DNA of 64,000 bases, from NCBI GenBank assembly GCA_041689935.1, contig JBDNFI010000090.1:1-64000 (forward strand). Reading direction: 5' to 3'. Below are positions 44,346 through 53,701 of this stretch, piece after piece; the stretch's first letter is position 1, and every line of letters starts with the position of its first letter. The stretch comes from CAXBDP01 sp041689935 (GTDB lineage Bacteria; Bacteroidota; Bacteroidia; Cytophagales; Cyclobacteriaceae). Below the pieces are notes generated by a model. That model saw only the letters and a list, made by a program, of their open reading frames with translations, searched no databases and was not told the origin of the DNA. Position numbers and translations under genes: made by a program.

Positions 44346-45545
44346 ATGTTAGAGCAAAATGTTTCTCGCACGATTGTTCACATGGATTTGGATGCATTTT
44401 TTGTGTCTGTAGAGTGTTTGCGGGATTCGAGACTGAAAGGGAAGCCATTGATTATAGGTGGAAGCGGTGATCGCGGCGTGGTGGCTTCATGCAGCTACGA
44501 AGCTCGTCAATATGGCGTACGCTCAGCTATGCCAGTGCGGCTTGCCTTGCAGCTATGTCCAGATGCGCTCGTGGTATCGGGCGATATGGATGCCTATAGT
44601 AAACATTCGCGGGAGGTTACTCAGATCATCGCCGAAAGTGCACCTCTATTTGAGAAGTCATCGATTGACGAGTTTTATATGGATATCAGCGGCATGGATA
44701 AGTTTTTTGGCTGCTACCAATGGGCAAGTGAGCTCCGCCAGAAAATCATCCACGAAAGCGGACTACCTATTTCCATGGGCTTGTCTATCAATAAGTTGGT
44801 ATCAAAAGTCGCCACAGGTGAGTCGAAACCCAATGGAGCTAAGCATATAGAAAAGGGAACAGAAAAGAGCTTTTTAGCTCCTTTGTCTGTAAATAGAATT
44901 CCTATGGTGGGTGAAAAAACCAGCCGATTTCTATTTGATATGGGCATACGTACAGTAAAAGTACTAAGCGATATGCCCGTAGAAATGCTTGAAGCAGCAT
45001 TGGGCAAAAATGGTATTCTGCTCTGGAGGCGTGCCAATGCCATAGACGAAACACCTGTAGTGCCATTTACAGAGCAAAAGTCCATCTCGACAGAATGTAC
45101 TTTCGATACGGACAGCATCGACACACGAATGATGCGCTCGCTGCTTACAGCAATGGCAGAGAAACTAGCCTACAAACTGCGTAGCAAACAAAAGCTCTGC
45201 TCATGTATTGCCGTGAAAATTCGCTATGCCAATTTCGATACCGAGAGTAAGCAAATACAGGTTCCCTATACCTCCTCCGACCAAACGATTATCCGCTATG
45301 CGCATGAGTTGTTTGAGAAGCTATTCCAGCGCCGTATGCGAATACGCCTCATTGGACTGCGCTTGAGCAATTTGGTACATGGCCAATACCAAATTAGCCT
45401 TTTTGAAGATACCGAGGAGATGATCAAACTCTACCAAGCCATGGACAGGCTACGCAGCAAGCATGGACCAGATGCCATAGGCAGAGCAGTAACACTAGAC
45501 CTGAACCCAAGGATAAAAAAAGATAATAATGCGTTTCAGGGATGA
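44346..45545 (+). CDS. dinB: Y-family DNA polymerase (DinB/Pol IV type)
   Basis: About 399 residues from the ATG at 44346, which has an unusually good Shine-Dalgarno (GAGGAG, about 44335-44340) for this genome; a TTG seven codons earlier is disfavoured. Catalytic motifs are HMDLDAFFVSVE and SIDEFYMDIS. The little-finger domain follows, and QISLF near the C-terminus is a beta-clamp-binding motif. Family members copy damaged DNA with low fidelity. A LexA-like repressor gene nearby shares its upstream repeats, so damage induction is likely. The dnaE2-like polymerase often found beside such genes is absent. Confidence 0.92.
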   Translation: MLEQNVSRTIVHMDLDAFFVSVECLRDSRLKGKPLIIGGSGDRGVVASCSYEARQYGVRSAMPVRLALQLCPDALVVSGDMDAYSKHSREVTQIIAESAPLFEKSSIDEFYMDISGMDKFFGCYQWASELRQKIIHESGLPISMGLSINKLVSKVATGESKPNGAKHIEKGTEKSFLAPLSVNRIPMVGEKTSRFLFDMGIRTVKVLSDMPVEMLEAALGKNGILLWRRANAIDETPVVPFTEQKSISTECTFDTDSIDTRMMRSLLTAMAEKLAYKLRSKQKLCSCIAVKIRYANFDTESKQIQVPYTSSDQTIIRYAHELFEKLFQRRMRIRLIGLRLSNLVHGQYQISLFEDTEEMIKLYQAMDRLRSKHGPDAIGRAVTLDLNPRIKKDNNAFQG

Positions 45546-45579
45546 AAGAAGATAATTAGTCACCTATTAAAAAAGGATA

Positions 45580-45613
45580 AATCAAAAAATTGATTCTGAC
45601 ACATTTTTTGATT
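45580..45613. repeat. AT-rich inverted repeat after the DinB-type gene
   Basis: AATCAAAAAAT (45580-45590) and ATTTTTTGATT (45603-45613) form a perfect 11-bp inverted repeat with a 12-base loop in the gap before the DUF4221-like lipoprotein gene. It could be a weak terminator; there is no GC core. Confidence 0.4.
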
Positions 45614-45694
45614 AGCTATTTAGTTGTTAGTTTTAAGAGAAAATAAAAAGTCAAACCAAACTTTCTCAACTATTTCATTGCTTTTTGCATCCTA

Positions 45695-46879
45695 ATGAAA
45701 AAAATAAATATGAAAATACTCGCATCCATTACCTTGAGCAGCCTGATCTTTTTTGGCTGTGCCAATACCGAGGAAGATAAAAACACTCTTTCAGCCATTG
45801 CAAATAAGGAAGTAAAACTCGAAGTGACGGACTCTGTACGAGTAGATTATTTGGGTAATTTGGTGCTAATAGATGTTTCGGAAGAATATGATAAAATATT
45901 GCTATACGACAGAGCGACAAGCAAAATAGTACTAAGTGATATGGAAGGAAGCATCCTGAATGAGTTAGCATTGGAAGGAGACTCTCCAAATTCCTACGGC
46001 AGAATGCTTGGCCCAGGACGATTTACTCCGGAAGGCAATATTTTTATCGTTGGCATGAGAGGATTCTTCACCTACAACTTGGATGGGGAAGTACTAAGCA
46101 GTAAAAAATTGCCAGAAGACTATGAGATATTTATGACTTCGACAAATCAGAACACTGAGCCAATACCATATCAGGGCAAGTTTATTACTGCCTATTTTGA
46201 TTTCAAAGGAAAAGAGAAAAATCAGATCGAGTATTATCAAGAATTAACTGTGTTGAGCGAAATTGATTCCTCTACTAATACATACTCCACAATTTTGAAT
46301 ATCCCGGCAGAAAGCAAGCTAAGAGATGGCCTAGGCTATGAATTTCCAGATATACAGCCTTATTACACCATACACAATGGTAGGCTATTGGTCACTTTTG
46401 GAGCAGAAGCTAAACTATATGAATTCGATTTGGGAACATATGAACTACAAGCAAGCAAAGACTTGAAATATCAAAACTTTCACCCAAGCCAAGGCGAAGA
46501 GTTAAGCAAAAAGGAACCGGGATCCATTATGTTTTCAAGTGAGGATGGTTTAACAAGAAGCATCATTAGCACAGGTGAAAATATCCTTCTATTGTACTAC
46601 CCTGGCTTCGATCAAATAGATAGAGAGCGTATAAAAGACCAACAAGCCAAAGAAAATCAAGAAGCACTTTCTGCTTTGTACCAAGAACTTGCGAAAAAAA
46701 ATGCTAACAGAATTCATATTTTAGATAAAGATGGAAATTTCCTTGCTGATTTGGATAACGAACACAACGTAAACATTTTTAGTGGCTTAGCAAAAGGTGA
46801 GTATATCTGGTTTATGAAAAATATCAATATGGATGAAGAGGAAGACTTTTTCACTGTTTATAAGACTCGTGTGAATTAA
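45695..46879 (+). CDS. DUF4221-like lipoprotein (beta-propeller)
   Basis: 394 residues with a lipoprotein signal (ITLSSLIFFGCANTEED, Cys near 22). The mature region shows propeller-like repeats: LVLIDVSEEYDKILLYDRAT, RFTPEGNIFIVGMRGFFTYN, NGRLLVTFGAEAKLYEFDLG and IHILDKDGNFLADL. The pattern matches the DUF4221-type lipoproteins of Bacteroidota (assigned from memory), which have no known function. A broken paralogue lies 0.7 kb downstream at 47553-48709. Outer-membrane or periplasmic lipoprotein by inference. Confidence 0.75.
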   Translation: MKKINMKILASITLSSLIFFGCANTEEDKNTLSAIANKEVKLEVTDSVRVDYLGNLVLIDVSEEYDKILLYDRATSKIVLSDMEGSILNELALEGDSPNSYGRMLGPGRFTPEGNIFIVGMRGFFTYNLDGEVLSSKKLPEDYEIFMTSTNQNTEPIPYQGKFITAYFDFKGKEKNQIEYYQELTVLSEIDSSTNTYSTILNIPAESKLRDGLGYEFPDIQPYYTIHNGRLLVTFGAEAKLYEFDLGTYELQASKDLKYQNFHPSQGEELSKKEPGSIMFSSEDGLTRSIISTGENILLLYYPGFDQIDRERIKDQQAKENQEALSALYQELAKKNANRIHILDKDGNFLADLDNEHNVNIFSGLAKGEYIWFMKNINMDEEEDFFTVYKTRVN

Positions 46880-47219
46880 CATGCTTGAATGATTTGAAGT
46901 CTCCTATTGAGAAGTCTTTTTAGAATTGATGGAGGATGGATGAATCGTTGACCGTTGATAAGTGTTGACGGTAGATAGAGGAGTGAACTTGTAGGGCACG
47001 AAATTACGCCCTAATCCCAGCAAGATCGCATATTTATAGCCCGTGGCTTCAACAGAGGGAAAATGGATACGCACAAATCACAACCTCCGATCTTCGGCAA
47101 GCAAGCCCGTATTTTTATCTGAACTATCTTTCCTTCCAGTAAGCGGGAGGAATAAGATGATTAAATGAGCATCATGACTTATTTTTAATGAGGTTGTAGA
47201 GACAGGGCAATACCTGATT
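46880..47219. other. 340-bp gene-poor stretch with a REP-like palindrome
   Basis: No open reading frame or RNA gene is recognised. It holds one GCGGGAGG octamer (47143-47150), tandem GTTGAC-type words around 46946-46970, and the imperfect palindrome GTAGAGACAGG / CCTGATTCTAC (47196-47223), which touches the end of the small membrane-protein gene and may act as its terminator. Confidence 0.5.
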
Positions 47220-47474
47220 CTACGATTGGCTTTCTTTGGTTTGGATATTATTGTCTTTTATTCTTCTAAACAATTTTTGCACACTACTTATTACAACAAC
47301 CGTAACGATGATTTTCCAATAAAGTAGGACATCTGGTGTTCCCCAAAACCAAATTAGTAAAAACGCACCAGCCAATGCTGATACAATCAATTTCCATCTA
47401 TCGGAAAGGGTAGTTTTCAAATTGACTACTAATAGATACGTTCCTACACATGCGGCAATCAGCAGGATTTCCAT
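47220..47474 (-). CDS. small membrane protein, unknown
   Basis: 84 residues from the ATG at 47474 (MEILLIAACVGTYLLVVNLK); a TTG five codons earlier is possible. Three hydrophobic segments are visible (ILLIAACVGTYLLVV, LIVSALAGAFLLIWFWG, WKIIVTVVVISSVQKLF), followed by a charged tail. No family recognised. It sits alone on the minus strand between an intact and a broken DUF4221-like gene. Confidence 0.55.
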   Translation of the reverse strand: MEILLIAACVGTYLLVVNLKTTLSDRWKLIVSALAGAFLLIWFWGTPDVLLYWKIIVTVVVISSVQKLFRRIKDNNIQTKESQS

Positions 47475-47552
47475 AAAAATAAATTCCAACCAAGATAGGA
47501 AATGTTTTTAATAAATTTCCAGGCTAATAGATTGGCTATATTTAACTCAAAT

Positions 47553-48709
47553 ATGCTCAAAGAGAAACGAAACGTACACGTAGTATTTTTTTCAATTTTA
47601 TTAATTTTCATTTCGGCATGCGGAGAAAATGAAATAGAAAAGACTGACTTAAGTAAAACTTATAAACTAACAATTTCAGATTCTGTGATAATAAATCAAT
47701 TATCATCTATTCGGTTATTTGCTGTAAATCAGGAAGATGAAAAATTTATTGTACAAGTTCGTGGAGGAATACATATTTACAACTTTAATGGAGAAGAATT
47801 ACTAAACTTTAATCCACATGTAGATGGGCCAGATTATATTAGTCCAGTTACCATTGATTGGGAATTTTTCGGAGAAAATGAAATGATAGCCTATGGTTTA
47901 TGTCAAATCATATTTTTTCGAATGCTGGAAAACGATTATCAAAAATAGATTTTCCAGGAGAAATGTGAGGTACGGCTTTACCAAAATATAATCAAAGATT
48001 TCTTTATCCCTTCAAGTCCAATAGTCAATTAAAGCTTTTGACTTTTTTCCCAGCCATTCTTGGGCAAGATCTTCGAACACAAGCCTATTTCGATTCATTA
48101 ACACATACTTATGTTCATGATTTCGAAAATGAAACAACAACTCCAATAATGTATAAGTCGGCAGATAATGCGTATCGTACCCAAAATGGATATTTAGATG
48201 ATGATTTTCCAATCATTAGCAAGTACAAAGACGATTTATTTTTGCTCACCTACCATCAGGACCATTTCATTTACTTAATAAATGCTTCTAAAGATGAGAT
48301 AATCAAGAAAATTGAAATTCCTACCGAATTTCAGCCAATCCATACATCCGTTGAATTTGGCTCAAGAGACTGGCCTGATATTCGAAGGCGAAATGCTCGA
48401 ATATTTGCTGTTGACGATAAATTCATTCTACGAACTTCCACTGAAATTTCTGAATTTGTGCTTAAAGAAATAAGAACTCAGCGGAATTGGGAAAGCTCAG
48501 AAGAATACAAAGAAGCTTATACACTTTATGTGAAATCTGATTACTTGATTTTTGATGAAAATGGCTTCTTAGGAAGAATAGATGTTGATTTTGGTGCGTT
48601 TACTCCAAACTTTGTGAATGCTCAAAGCGGCAGTTTGTGGACAATCGTGTACTTCCTTGATGAAAGAGATTATCATAAATTGGTTCAGTTGAAACTTGAG
48701 GAACTTTAG
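47553..48709 (+). pseudogene. broken DUF4221-like lipoprotein gene
   Basis: The first part begins at the ATG at 47553 with lipoprotein signal VVFFSILLIFISACGENE and runs in one frame to EMIAYG near 47895. The reading then continues one frame over as FMSNHIFSNAGKRLSKIDFP, meets a TGA at 47966-47968, and carries on in that frame through ALPKYNQRFLYPFKSNSQ and TFFPAILGQDLRTQAYFD to 48709. A single lost base plus a nonsense codon therefore split it. The order of blocks follows the intact paralogue at 45695 (e.g. FPIISKYKDDLFLLTYHQD against FPDIQPYYTIHNGRLLVTF). Confidence 0.75.
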
Positions 48710-48829
48710 AGTATGGAGGCTGCGAAATCAATTTAGATTACCCCAGCTGAAGCGAGTGCGATGCATAGCTTTCCAAATGAATTTTCAGATTTTAACCTCT
48801 TCATAAAGCTAGCGTCCTAACATTTAAAA

Positions 48830-48934
48830 ATCTCCCGATGGATTATAAACGATCCGGCCATCCCCAAATCGTATATACTGCAAGGTATCATTTTCGTAGA
48901 AATATGCGCCTAGGTAATAGCGGGTGGGTCGGAA
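48830..48934 (-). pseudogene. fragment of an RHS/YD-repeat protein gene
   Basis: The minus strand reads PTRYYLGAYFYENDTLQYI then RFGDGRIVYNPSGDF before a stop. This matches the end of the YD-repeat region of Bacteroidota RHS-repeat proteins just before the core domain. Only about 34 residues survive. It signals a lost polymorphic-toxin-like gene or a recombination scar; the assignment is from motif memory. Confidence 0.6.
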
Positions 48935-48941
48935 AATTTTC

Positions 48942-48972
48942 ACCCTTCAAGGGTTCGAAACCCTTGAAGGGT
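48942..48972. repeat. CCCTTGAAGGG palindromic repeat
   Basis: ACCCTTCAAGGG (48942-48953) and CCCTTGAAGGGT (48961-48972) form a perfect 12-bp stem around TTCGAAA. Each arm is itself nearly palindromic. It resembles dispersed intergenic palindromes of Bacteroidota genomes; only one copy is in this window. Confidence 0.7.
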
Positions 48973-49290
48973 TTGCGGCCATCAGATTTATTTGCGTGGA
49001 TAAACTTATGATTGGCGGATTTCAAATCCTGAAAACGGATTAAATACACTTAGAAAACCACCCTAAGGTGTTAAATCAGCGTAATTTCCTATGTCGAACT
49101 ACAACAGTAAGACCTAAAGAGCTCTTAGGGAGGATGTATTGGTATTCAATATTGGCACTTCATGATATTGTATTTTAGAGTATAATTCGATTTTTGGCAA
49201 AAGCTAAGAATCTTAATCGAGTTTGCATATTTTGTCTTAAAAGTGTAACTATGCACGCAAACCAATCGTAAATAATAAAAATTTAATCTT

Positions 49291-49968
49291 ATGGCAAAGC
49301 TACTCTTATCCCTCCTCTTTTCTACCGCAATCATTCTTTCAGCAAATGCGCAATGGAAGGTTGGCCTGCATTTTTCACCTACTTTTTCTTCTGGTGATTT
49401 TAAAGAACAATCAAATGGCGTGGATTTTTATGGGTTCAATTTCGAGGGTGCTTATAGAATAAAAGAAAGTCCAATAGTGGTGGGCGCAGCTTTTGGCTAT
49501 AGCTTATATGGTAGTCAGTTAGACAAATCCTCTTACATTGATAATTCAGGACAGACCATGCGTGTAAGGACAAATAATAATATGGTCAGCAATCGTTTAT
49601 TTGTTCGATTACAGCCAAATTGGTCATTTTTTGTTTTACCCTATATAGAAGCAGCAGCAGGATATAATTTTCTATATACCAGAGAAACTGTTCGACCTAG
49701 ACGTGCATCAGAAGTATTAGATGCGGAGACCCTGCATAATTCAAGTGCGTTTATATATGGTTTTGGTGGTGGTTTAGCCATTCCAATTCCCAATACTCTT
49801 TTAAGCATTGATCTACGGGCAAATTACTTCACAGGACAACAGACCAGTTACTTAACTAAAAATGATATTTTTTGGAATGCGGATACTGAAATATTGGAAT
49901 TGAATCCAAGAACCTCAACTACAGATATGTTGATGTTTCAGATTGGGCTAAGAATAGATATTGATTAA
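49291..49968 (+). CDS. outer-membrane beta-barrel protein
   Basis: 225 residues: signal peptide (1-20, ending LSANAQ), then alternating amphipathic strands (VGLHFSPTFSSGDF, NFEGAYRIKESPIVVGAAFG, LPYIEAAAGYNFLYTRETVR, IYGFGGGLAIPIPNTLLSID) and a final strand MLMFQIGLRIDID. This is the OMP_b-brl/porin-like family of Bacteroidota, usually an eight-stranded barrel with no assigned substrate. ATG start; monocistronic. Confidence 0.8.
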   Translation: MAKLLLSLLFSTAIILSANAQWKVGLHFSPTFSSGDFKEQSNGVDFYGFNFEGAYRIKESPIVVGAAFGYSLYGSQLDKSSYIDNSGQTMRVRTNNNMVSNRLFVRLQPNWSFFVLPYIEAAAGYNFLYTRETVRPRRASEVLDAETLHNSSAFIYGFGGGLAIPIPNTLLSIDLRANYFTGQQTSYLTKNDIFWNADTEILELNPRTSTTDMLMFQIGLRIDID

Positions 49969-50243
49969 AACTTAAGACTGTTTGAAAATGCAATTATTCT
50001 GGAAAGGGTGAAACGCGAATTTAGCGGTTAATATAAGCATTGGAGGGAAATACATTTTCTGGGCTAATAGATCTCTTTCTACCAAACTATTGCGTCATGT
50101 TATTTCAAATTAAAGCGAAATCGTTCTTTTTTCCCCGCTTATGTACGATTAATATCGTTCTTAATCTTTTTGCGAGAAGGTTAGAGAAAATAATGGTTCT
50201 TTTATGTCAAGAACAAACTATCAATTCATAAAAACCTTTAATT

Positions 50244-53200
50244 ATGAGTAACAATTACCATCATCTGGCAAGGGTAATCCGTGCTGGAGTATTTACAACA
50301 TTGTTAATGGCACTTTGCGCAGCACCTAGTTTTGCGCAAAAAGTGGACATGGATATGTTTAAATCCATGAAAACAAGAGCCATCGGGCCGGCGGGTATGA
50401 GTGGTCGTGTCACGGCCATCGATGCTATAGATGAAAATCCTAATATCATATATGCTGGTGCAGCATCTGGAGGTGTTTGGAAATCAACAAGTGGTGGAAT
50501 CACTTGGAAGCCTATTTTTGATAAAGAAAAAGTGCATTCTATTGGTGCTTTGAATATTTACCAGAAAAACCCAAGCGTAATTTGGGTAGGTACAGGTGAA
50601 GGCAACCCAAGAAACTCTCTAAATGGTGGATTTGGTGTATACAAAAGTCTTGATGCAGGTGAAACTTGGGAATTAATGGGCCTTGAAGCTACCAGAAATA
50701 TCCACAGAATTATTATTCACCCAGACAATCCTGATGTAGTGTTTGTAGGAGCTATTGGTTCTCCTTGGGGCACGCAAGAAGAGCGAGGCGTTTTCAAGAC
50801 GGTTGATGGCGGGAAAACCTGGAAAAAAATCCTATACGTGGATGAAAAAACAGGCGTAGGTGAAATGATCATGGATCCTAATAATCCCAACAAGATTTTT
50901 GTAAACATGTGGGAACATCTAAGAACACCCGATTTTTTCAAATCAGGTGGACCTAGTTCGGGCTTGTATGTAACTCATAATGGTGGTGACGATTGGAAAA
51001 AATTGAATGCAGAAGATAATGGATTACCAAAAGGTGACTTGGGTCGTATGGGCTTGGCTATATCTAAGGCAAACAGCAATAAAGTGTATGCCTTAATTGA
51101 GTCTTCTAAAAATGCTTTGTACGTATCAGAGGATGGTGGAAAGAAGTTTTCTATGGTCAATGATAAAAGTGATATAGGCGATAGACCATTTTATTATTTT
51201 GAAATTCATGCCAATCCTAAAAACGAAAATATGCTGTATACGCTGTACTCTAGGGTAGGTGTAAGTATAGATGGCGGTAAATCATTTCAACAGTTATTGC
51301 CCTATTCTGGCGTTCACCCAGATCATCATGCTTGGTATATCAATCCGATTGATCCGGATCTTATCATTGATGGGAATGATGGTGGTTTGAATATCACCCG
51401 TGATGGTGGTGATACTTGGTATTTTGCAGAAGGAATTCCTTTAGGGCAATGGTACCATATAAACGTGGATAATCAAATGCCGTACAATATCTATGGTGGA
51501 TTGCAAGATAATGGCTCATGGGTCGGCCCAGCCTATGTTTGGAAAAGAGGCGGCATTCGAAATACTTACTGGCAAGAAGTAATGTTTGGGGATGGCTTTG
51601 ATGCCATGGTCGATCAAACAGATCCAAGATATGGTTTTGCTATGTCTCAAGGCGGAAATGTTGCCCGCTTCGATATTGAAACTGGTCATACACGTACCAT
51701 TCGTCCAACACATCCAGACAAGGATGTATTCCTACGATTCAACTGGAATGCAGCAATGGCGCAGAATCCTCATCATGCATCTGGTATCTATTATGCGAGC
51801 CAATTCTTGCACAAGAGTATGGATAGAGGGGATACTTGGGAAATAATTTCGCCAGACCTTACCACCAATAACCCAGAACTACAAAGACAAAGTGAAACTG
51901 GTGGATTAACTTTTGATATCACCGGTGCAGAAAACAACACTACGATTACAGCCATTGCCCCTAGTCCGGTAGATGAAAATGTAATTTGGGTAGGTACAGA
52001 TGATGGGAATGTACAAGTAACGCGCGATGGTGGAACAACTTGGACGAATACCGTTTCAAAAATGACTGGTTTGCCAGCAGGAAGCTGGATTCCACAAATT
52101 CAAGCCTCCCGCTATAATGCAGGTGAAGTATTTGTAATTGCCAATAACTATAGGAGAAATGACTTCACAGCTTACGTCTACCGTAGTAAGGATTATGGTC
52201 AAACTTGGGAACGTATTGCGGATGATAGCAAAGTATGGGGATATGCCCTATCTATTATACAAGATCCAACAGAACCAAACTTAGTATTCTTAGGAACTGA
52301 ATATGGTCTTTACGTGAGTTTTGATAATGCGAAAATTTGGAATAAATGGACTCATGGATATCCAGAAGCAGTATCTACTTACGATATGGCTATTCAAGAA
52401 AGAGAAGCTGATTTGGTAATCGGTACTTTTGGTAGATCCATTTATGTGTTAGACGATATCAGACCATTAAGAGAATACGCAAAACAAGGTGCTTCTTTGA
52501 AAAACTCAGCCATTGTTGCTGTGAGCTCTCCTGATGCCTACCAAATTGAGTTTATGCAGCCACATGGCGAACGCTTTGGTGCAGATGCCTTATATGAGGG
52601 CGAAAATAGACAGAGCTTTAATGGATGGTTATCGTTCTTTATAAATACGCCTAAAGAACCAAAAGAGGACGTTAAGTATGATTCGGTGACTGTTGCTATC
52701 TTTAATTCTTCTGGCGAGCAAATCCGAACGCTGAAATCAAAGCCAGATCAAGGATTGAATAGAATGTTTTGGGGCTTAGATCGCAAGAGTACATCAGAAG
52801 TGCAAGGAGGATTTGGTAGAGGTGGATTCGGTGGTGGTGGCGGTGCTGCAGCTAGAAGATTCTTCGAACCAAGTGGTGGCTCAGCCTTACCAGGCGAATA
52901 CAAGATCGTTTACACTTATGGCGATCAAACTGCTGAATCTTCTATCAAGGTGGGTACAGATCCTCGTATTCAAGTAAATATGAGTGACCTGATAGCGAAA
53001 GATAATTTTGCGAAGGAAATGGAATCTGTTACTGAAACAGCAACATTGGCTATGCAAGAGCTCGGCAAAGCGAGAACTACTATAGATAAAATGATTGCTT
53101 ATGCGAGAGGAAATGAGGATGCAGCGTCAAAAGAACTATTGAAGGCTTCGAATGACGTTAAGAAAAAACTTGATGAAGTAAATGAAGCCTTTAGCGGCCC

Positions 53201-53465
53201 AAGTAGAGAAGGGCAAGGAATTGTACGTAATCTATTCCCGACGACAATGGGTAGATTATTTGCGCCTAGAGGATATGCGGGATCTAGTTATAGTGCTCCT
53301 GGAGCAACTGAACTAAGATTGTTGGATCAAGCTAAAGAAGCACTAGGAGAAGCATTGGTAGTGGCTAACGAATTCTTTGCAAACGATTGGAAGGCTTACA
53401 GAGAGAAAGTAGAAAGCATTGATATTAGCTTATTCTCTGATGTACCTAATTTCAAGATAGACTAA
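50244..53465 (+). CDS. secreted BNR/VPS10-type beta-propeller protein
   Basis: 1073 residues with signal peptide (about 1-32, ending PSFAQ). Most of the chain is two sortilin/VPS10-like propellers made of BNR repeats: SGGVWKSTSGGITWKPI, GVFKTVDGGKTWKKI, GLNITRDGGDTWYFA, GNVQVTRDGGTTWTNTV and YRSKDYGQTWERI. A FlgD-like beta region follows (about 760-905) containing a glycine-rich linker (GGFGRGGFGGGGG), then a helical C-terminal region. Annotated relatives are called glycosyl hydrolases (BNR), but no sialidase catalytic residues are evident. Ended by a strong terminator; secreted peptidase genes lie downstream on the other strand. Confidence 0.85.
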   Translation: MSNNYHHLARVIRAGVFTTLLMALCAAPSFAQKVDMDMFKSMKTRAIGPAGMSGRVTAIDAIDENPNIIYAGAASGGVWKSTSGGITWKPIFDKEKVHSIGALNIYQKNPSVIWVGTGEGNPRNSLNGGFGVYKSLDAGETWELMGLEATRNIHRIIIHPDNPDVVFVGAIGSPWGTQEERGVFKTVDGGKTWKKILYVDEKTGVGEMIMDPNNPNKIFVNMWEHLRTPDFFKSGGPSSGLYVTHNGGDDWKKLNAEDNGLPKGDLGRMGLAISKANSNKVYALIESSKNALYVSEDGGKKFSMVNDKSDIGDRPFYYFEIHANPKNENMLYTLYSRVGVSIDGGKSFQQLLPYSGVHPDHHAWYINPIDPDLIIDGNDGGLNITRDGGDTWYFAEGIPLGQWYHINVDNQMPYNIYGGLQDNGSWVGPAYVWKRGGIRNTYWQEVMFGDGFDAMVDQTDPRYGFAMSQGGNVARFDIETGHTRTIRPTHPDKDVFLRFNWNAAMAQNPHHASGIYYASQFLHKSMDRGDTWEIISPDLTTNNPELQRQSETGGLTFDITGAENNTTITAIAPSPVDENVIWVGTDDGNVQVTRDGGTTWTNTVSKMTGLPAGSWIPQIQASRYNAGEVFVIANNYRRNDFTAYVYRSKDYGQTWERIADDSKVWGYALSIIQDPTEPNLVFLGTEYGLYVSFDNAKIWNKWTHGYPEAVSTYDMAIQEREADLVIGTFGRSIYVLDDIRPLREYAKQGASLKNSAIVAVSSPDAYQIEFMQPHGERFGADALYEGENRQSFNGWLSFFINTPKEPKEDVKYDSVTVAIFNSSGEQIRTLKSKPDQGLNRMFWGLDRKSTSEVQGGFGRGGFGGGGGAAARRFFEPSGGSALPGEYKIVYTYGDQTAESSIKVGTDPRIQVNMSDLIAKDNFAKEMESVTETATLAMQELGKARTTIDKMIAYARGNEDAASKELLKASNDVKKKLDEVNEAFSGPSREGQGIVRNLFPTTMGRLFAPRGYAGSSYSAPGATELRLLDQAKEALGEALVVANEFFANDWKAYREKVESIDISLFSDVPNFKID

Positions 53466-53481
53466 ACGGTCTTTTGGAGTT

Positions 53482-53530
53482 ATAAATAAAAAGGGCTTTG
53501 AAGTAAATCTTCAAAGCCCTTTTTATTTAT
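53482..53530. terminator. bidirectional intrinsic terminator after the VPS10-type gene
   Basis: A perfect 22-bp stem (53482-53503 with 53509-53530) has the core AGGGCTTTGAAG, a 5-base loop and A/T tracts on both flanks. It ends the VPS10-type gene and could also stop opposing transcription. Confidence 0.9.
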
Positions 53531-53638
53531 AGCTATTCCAGAAAATGCTCAACACCCTTTTGGAGACAATTCGACTTGTTTATTATTGAGAGAGACCACC
53601 AACTTGCTCATTTCAAACCTTGATGAGTTATGGTGCTA

Positions 53639-53674
53639 AAAAAAGCGGGAAGTAAAAATACCTCCCGCTTTTTT
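53639..53674 (-). terminator. intrinsic terminator after the M28 peptidase gene, containing a GCGGGAGG copy
   Basis: AAAAAAGCGGGA (53639-53650) pairs with TCCCGCTTTTTT (53663-53674). On the minus strand one arm reads GCGGGAGG exactly (53661-53668 on plus) and the hairpin ends in a T tract, 28 bases past the peptidase gene. Confidence 0.85.
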
Positions 53675-53701
53675 CTATCGTTTCAGATGCCACCGGATTT
53701 T

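Larger units (their letters stand above)
48710..49290. other. 580-bp degenerate intergenic stretch
   Basis: Contains an RHS-like fragment on the minus strand and a TTGAAGGGT-type palindrome, both listed separately, plus a near-palindrome CCTAAAGAGCTCTTAGG around 49112-49128. No intact gene or RNA is recognised. Confidence 0.5.

Noticed and set aside
49112..49128. CCTAAAGAGCTCTTAGG near-palindrome as a binding site
   Set aside because: Single imperfect copy in degenerate DNA with no gene start nearby.
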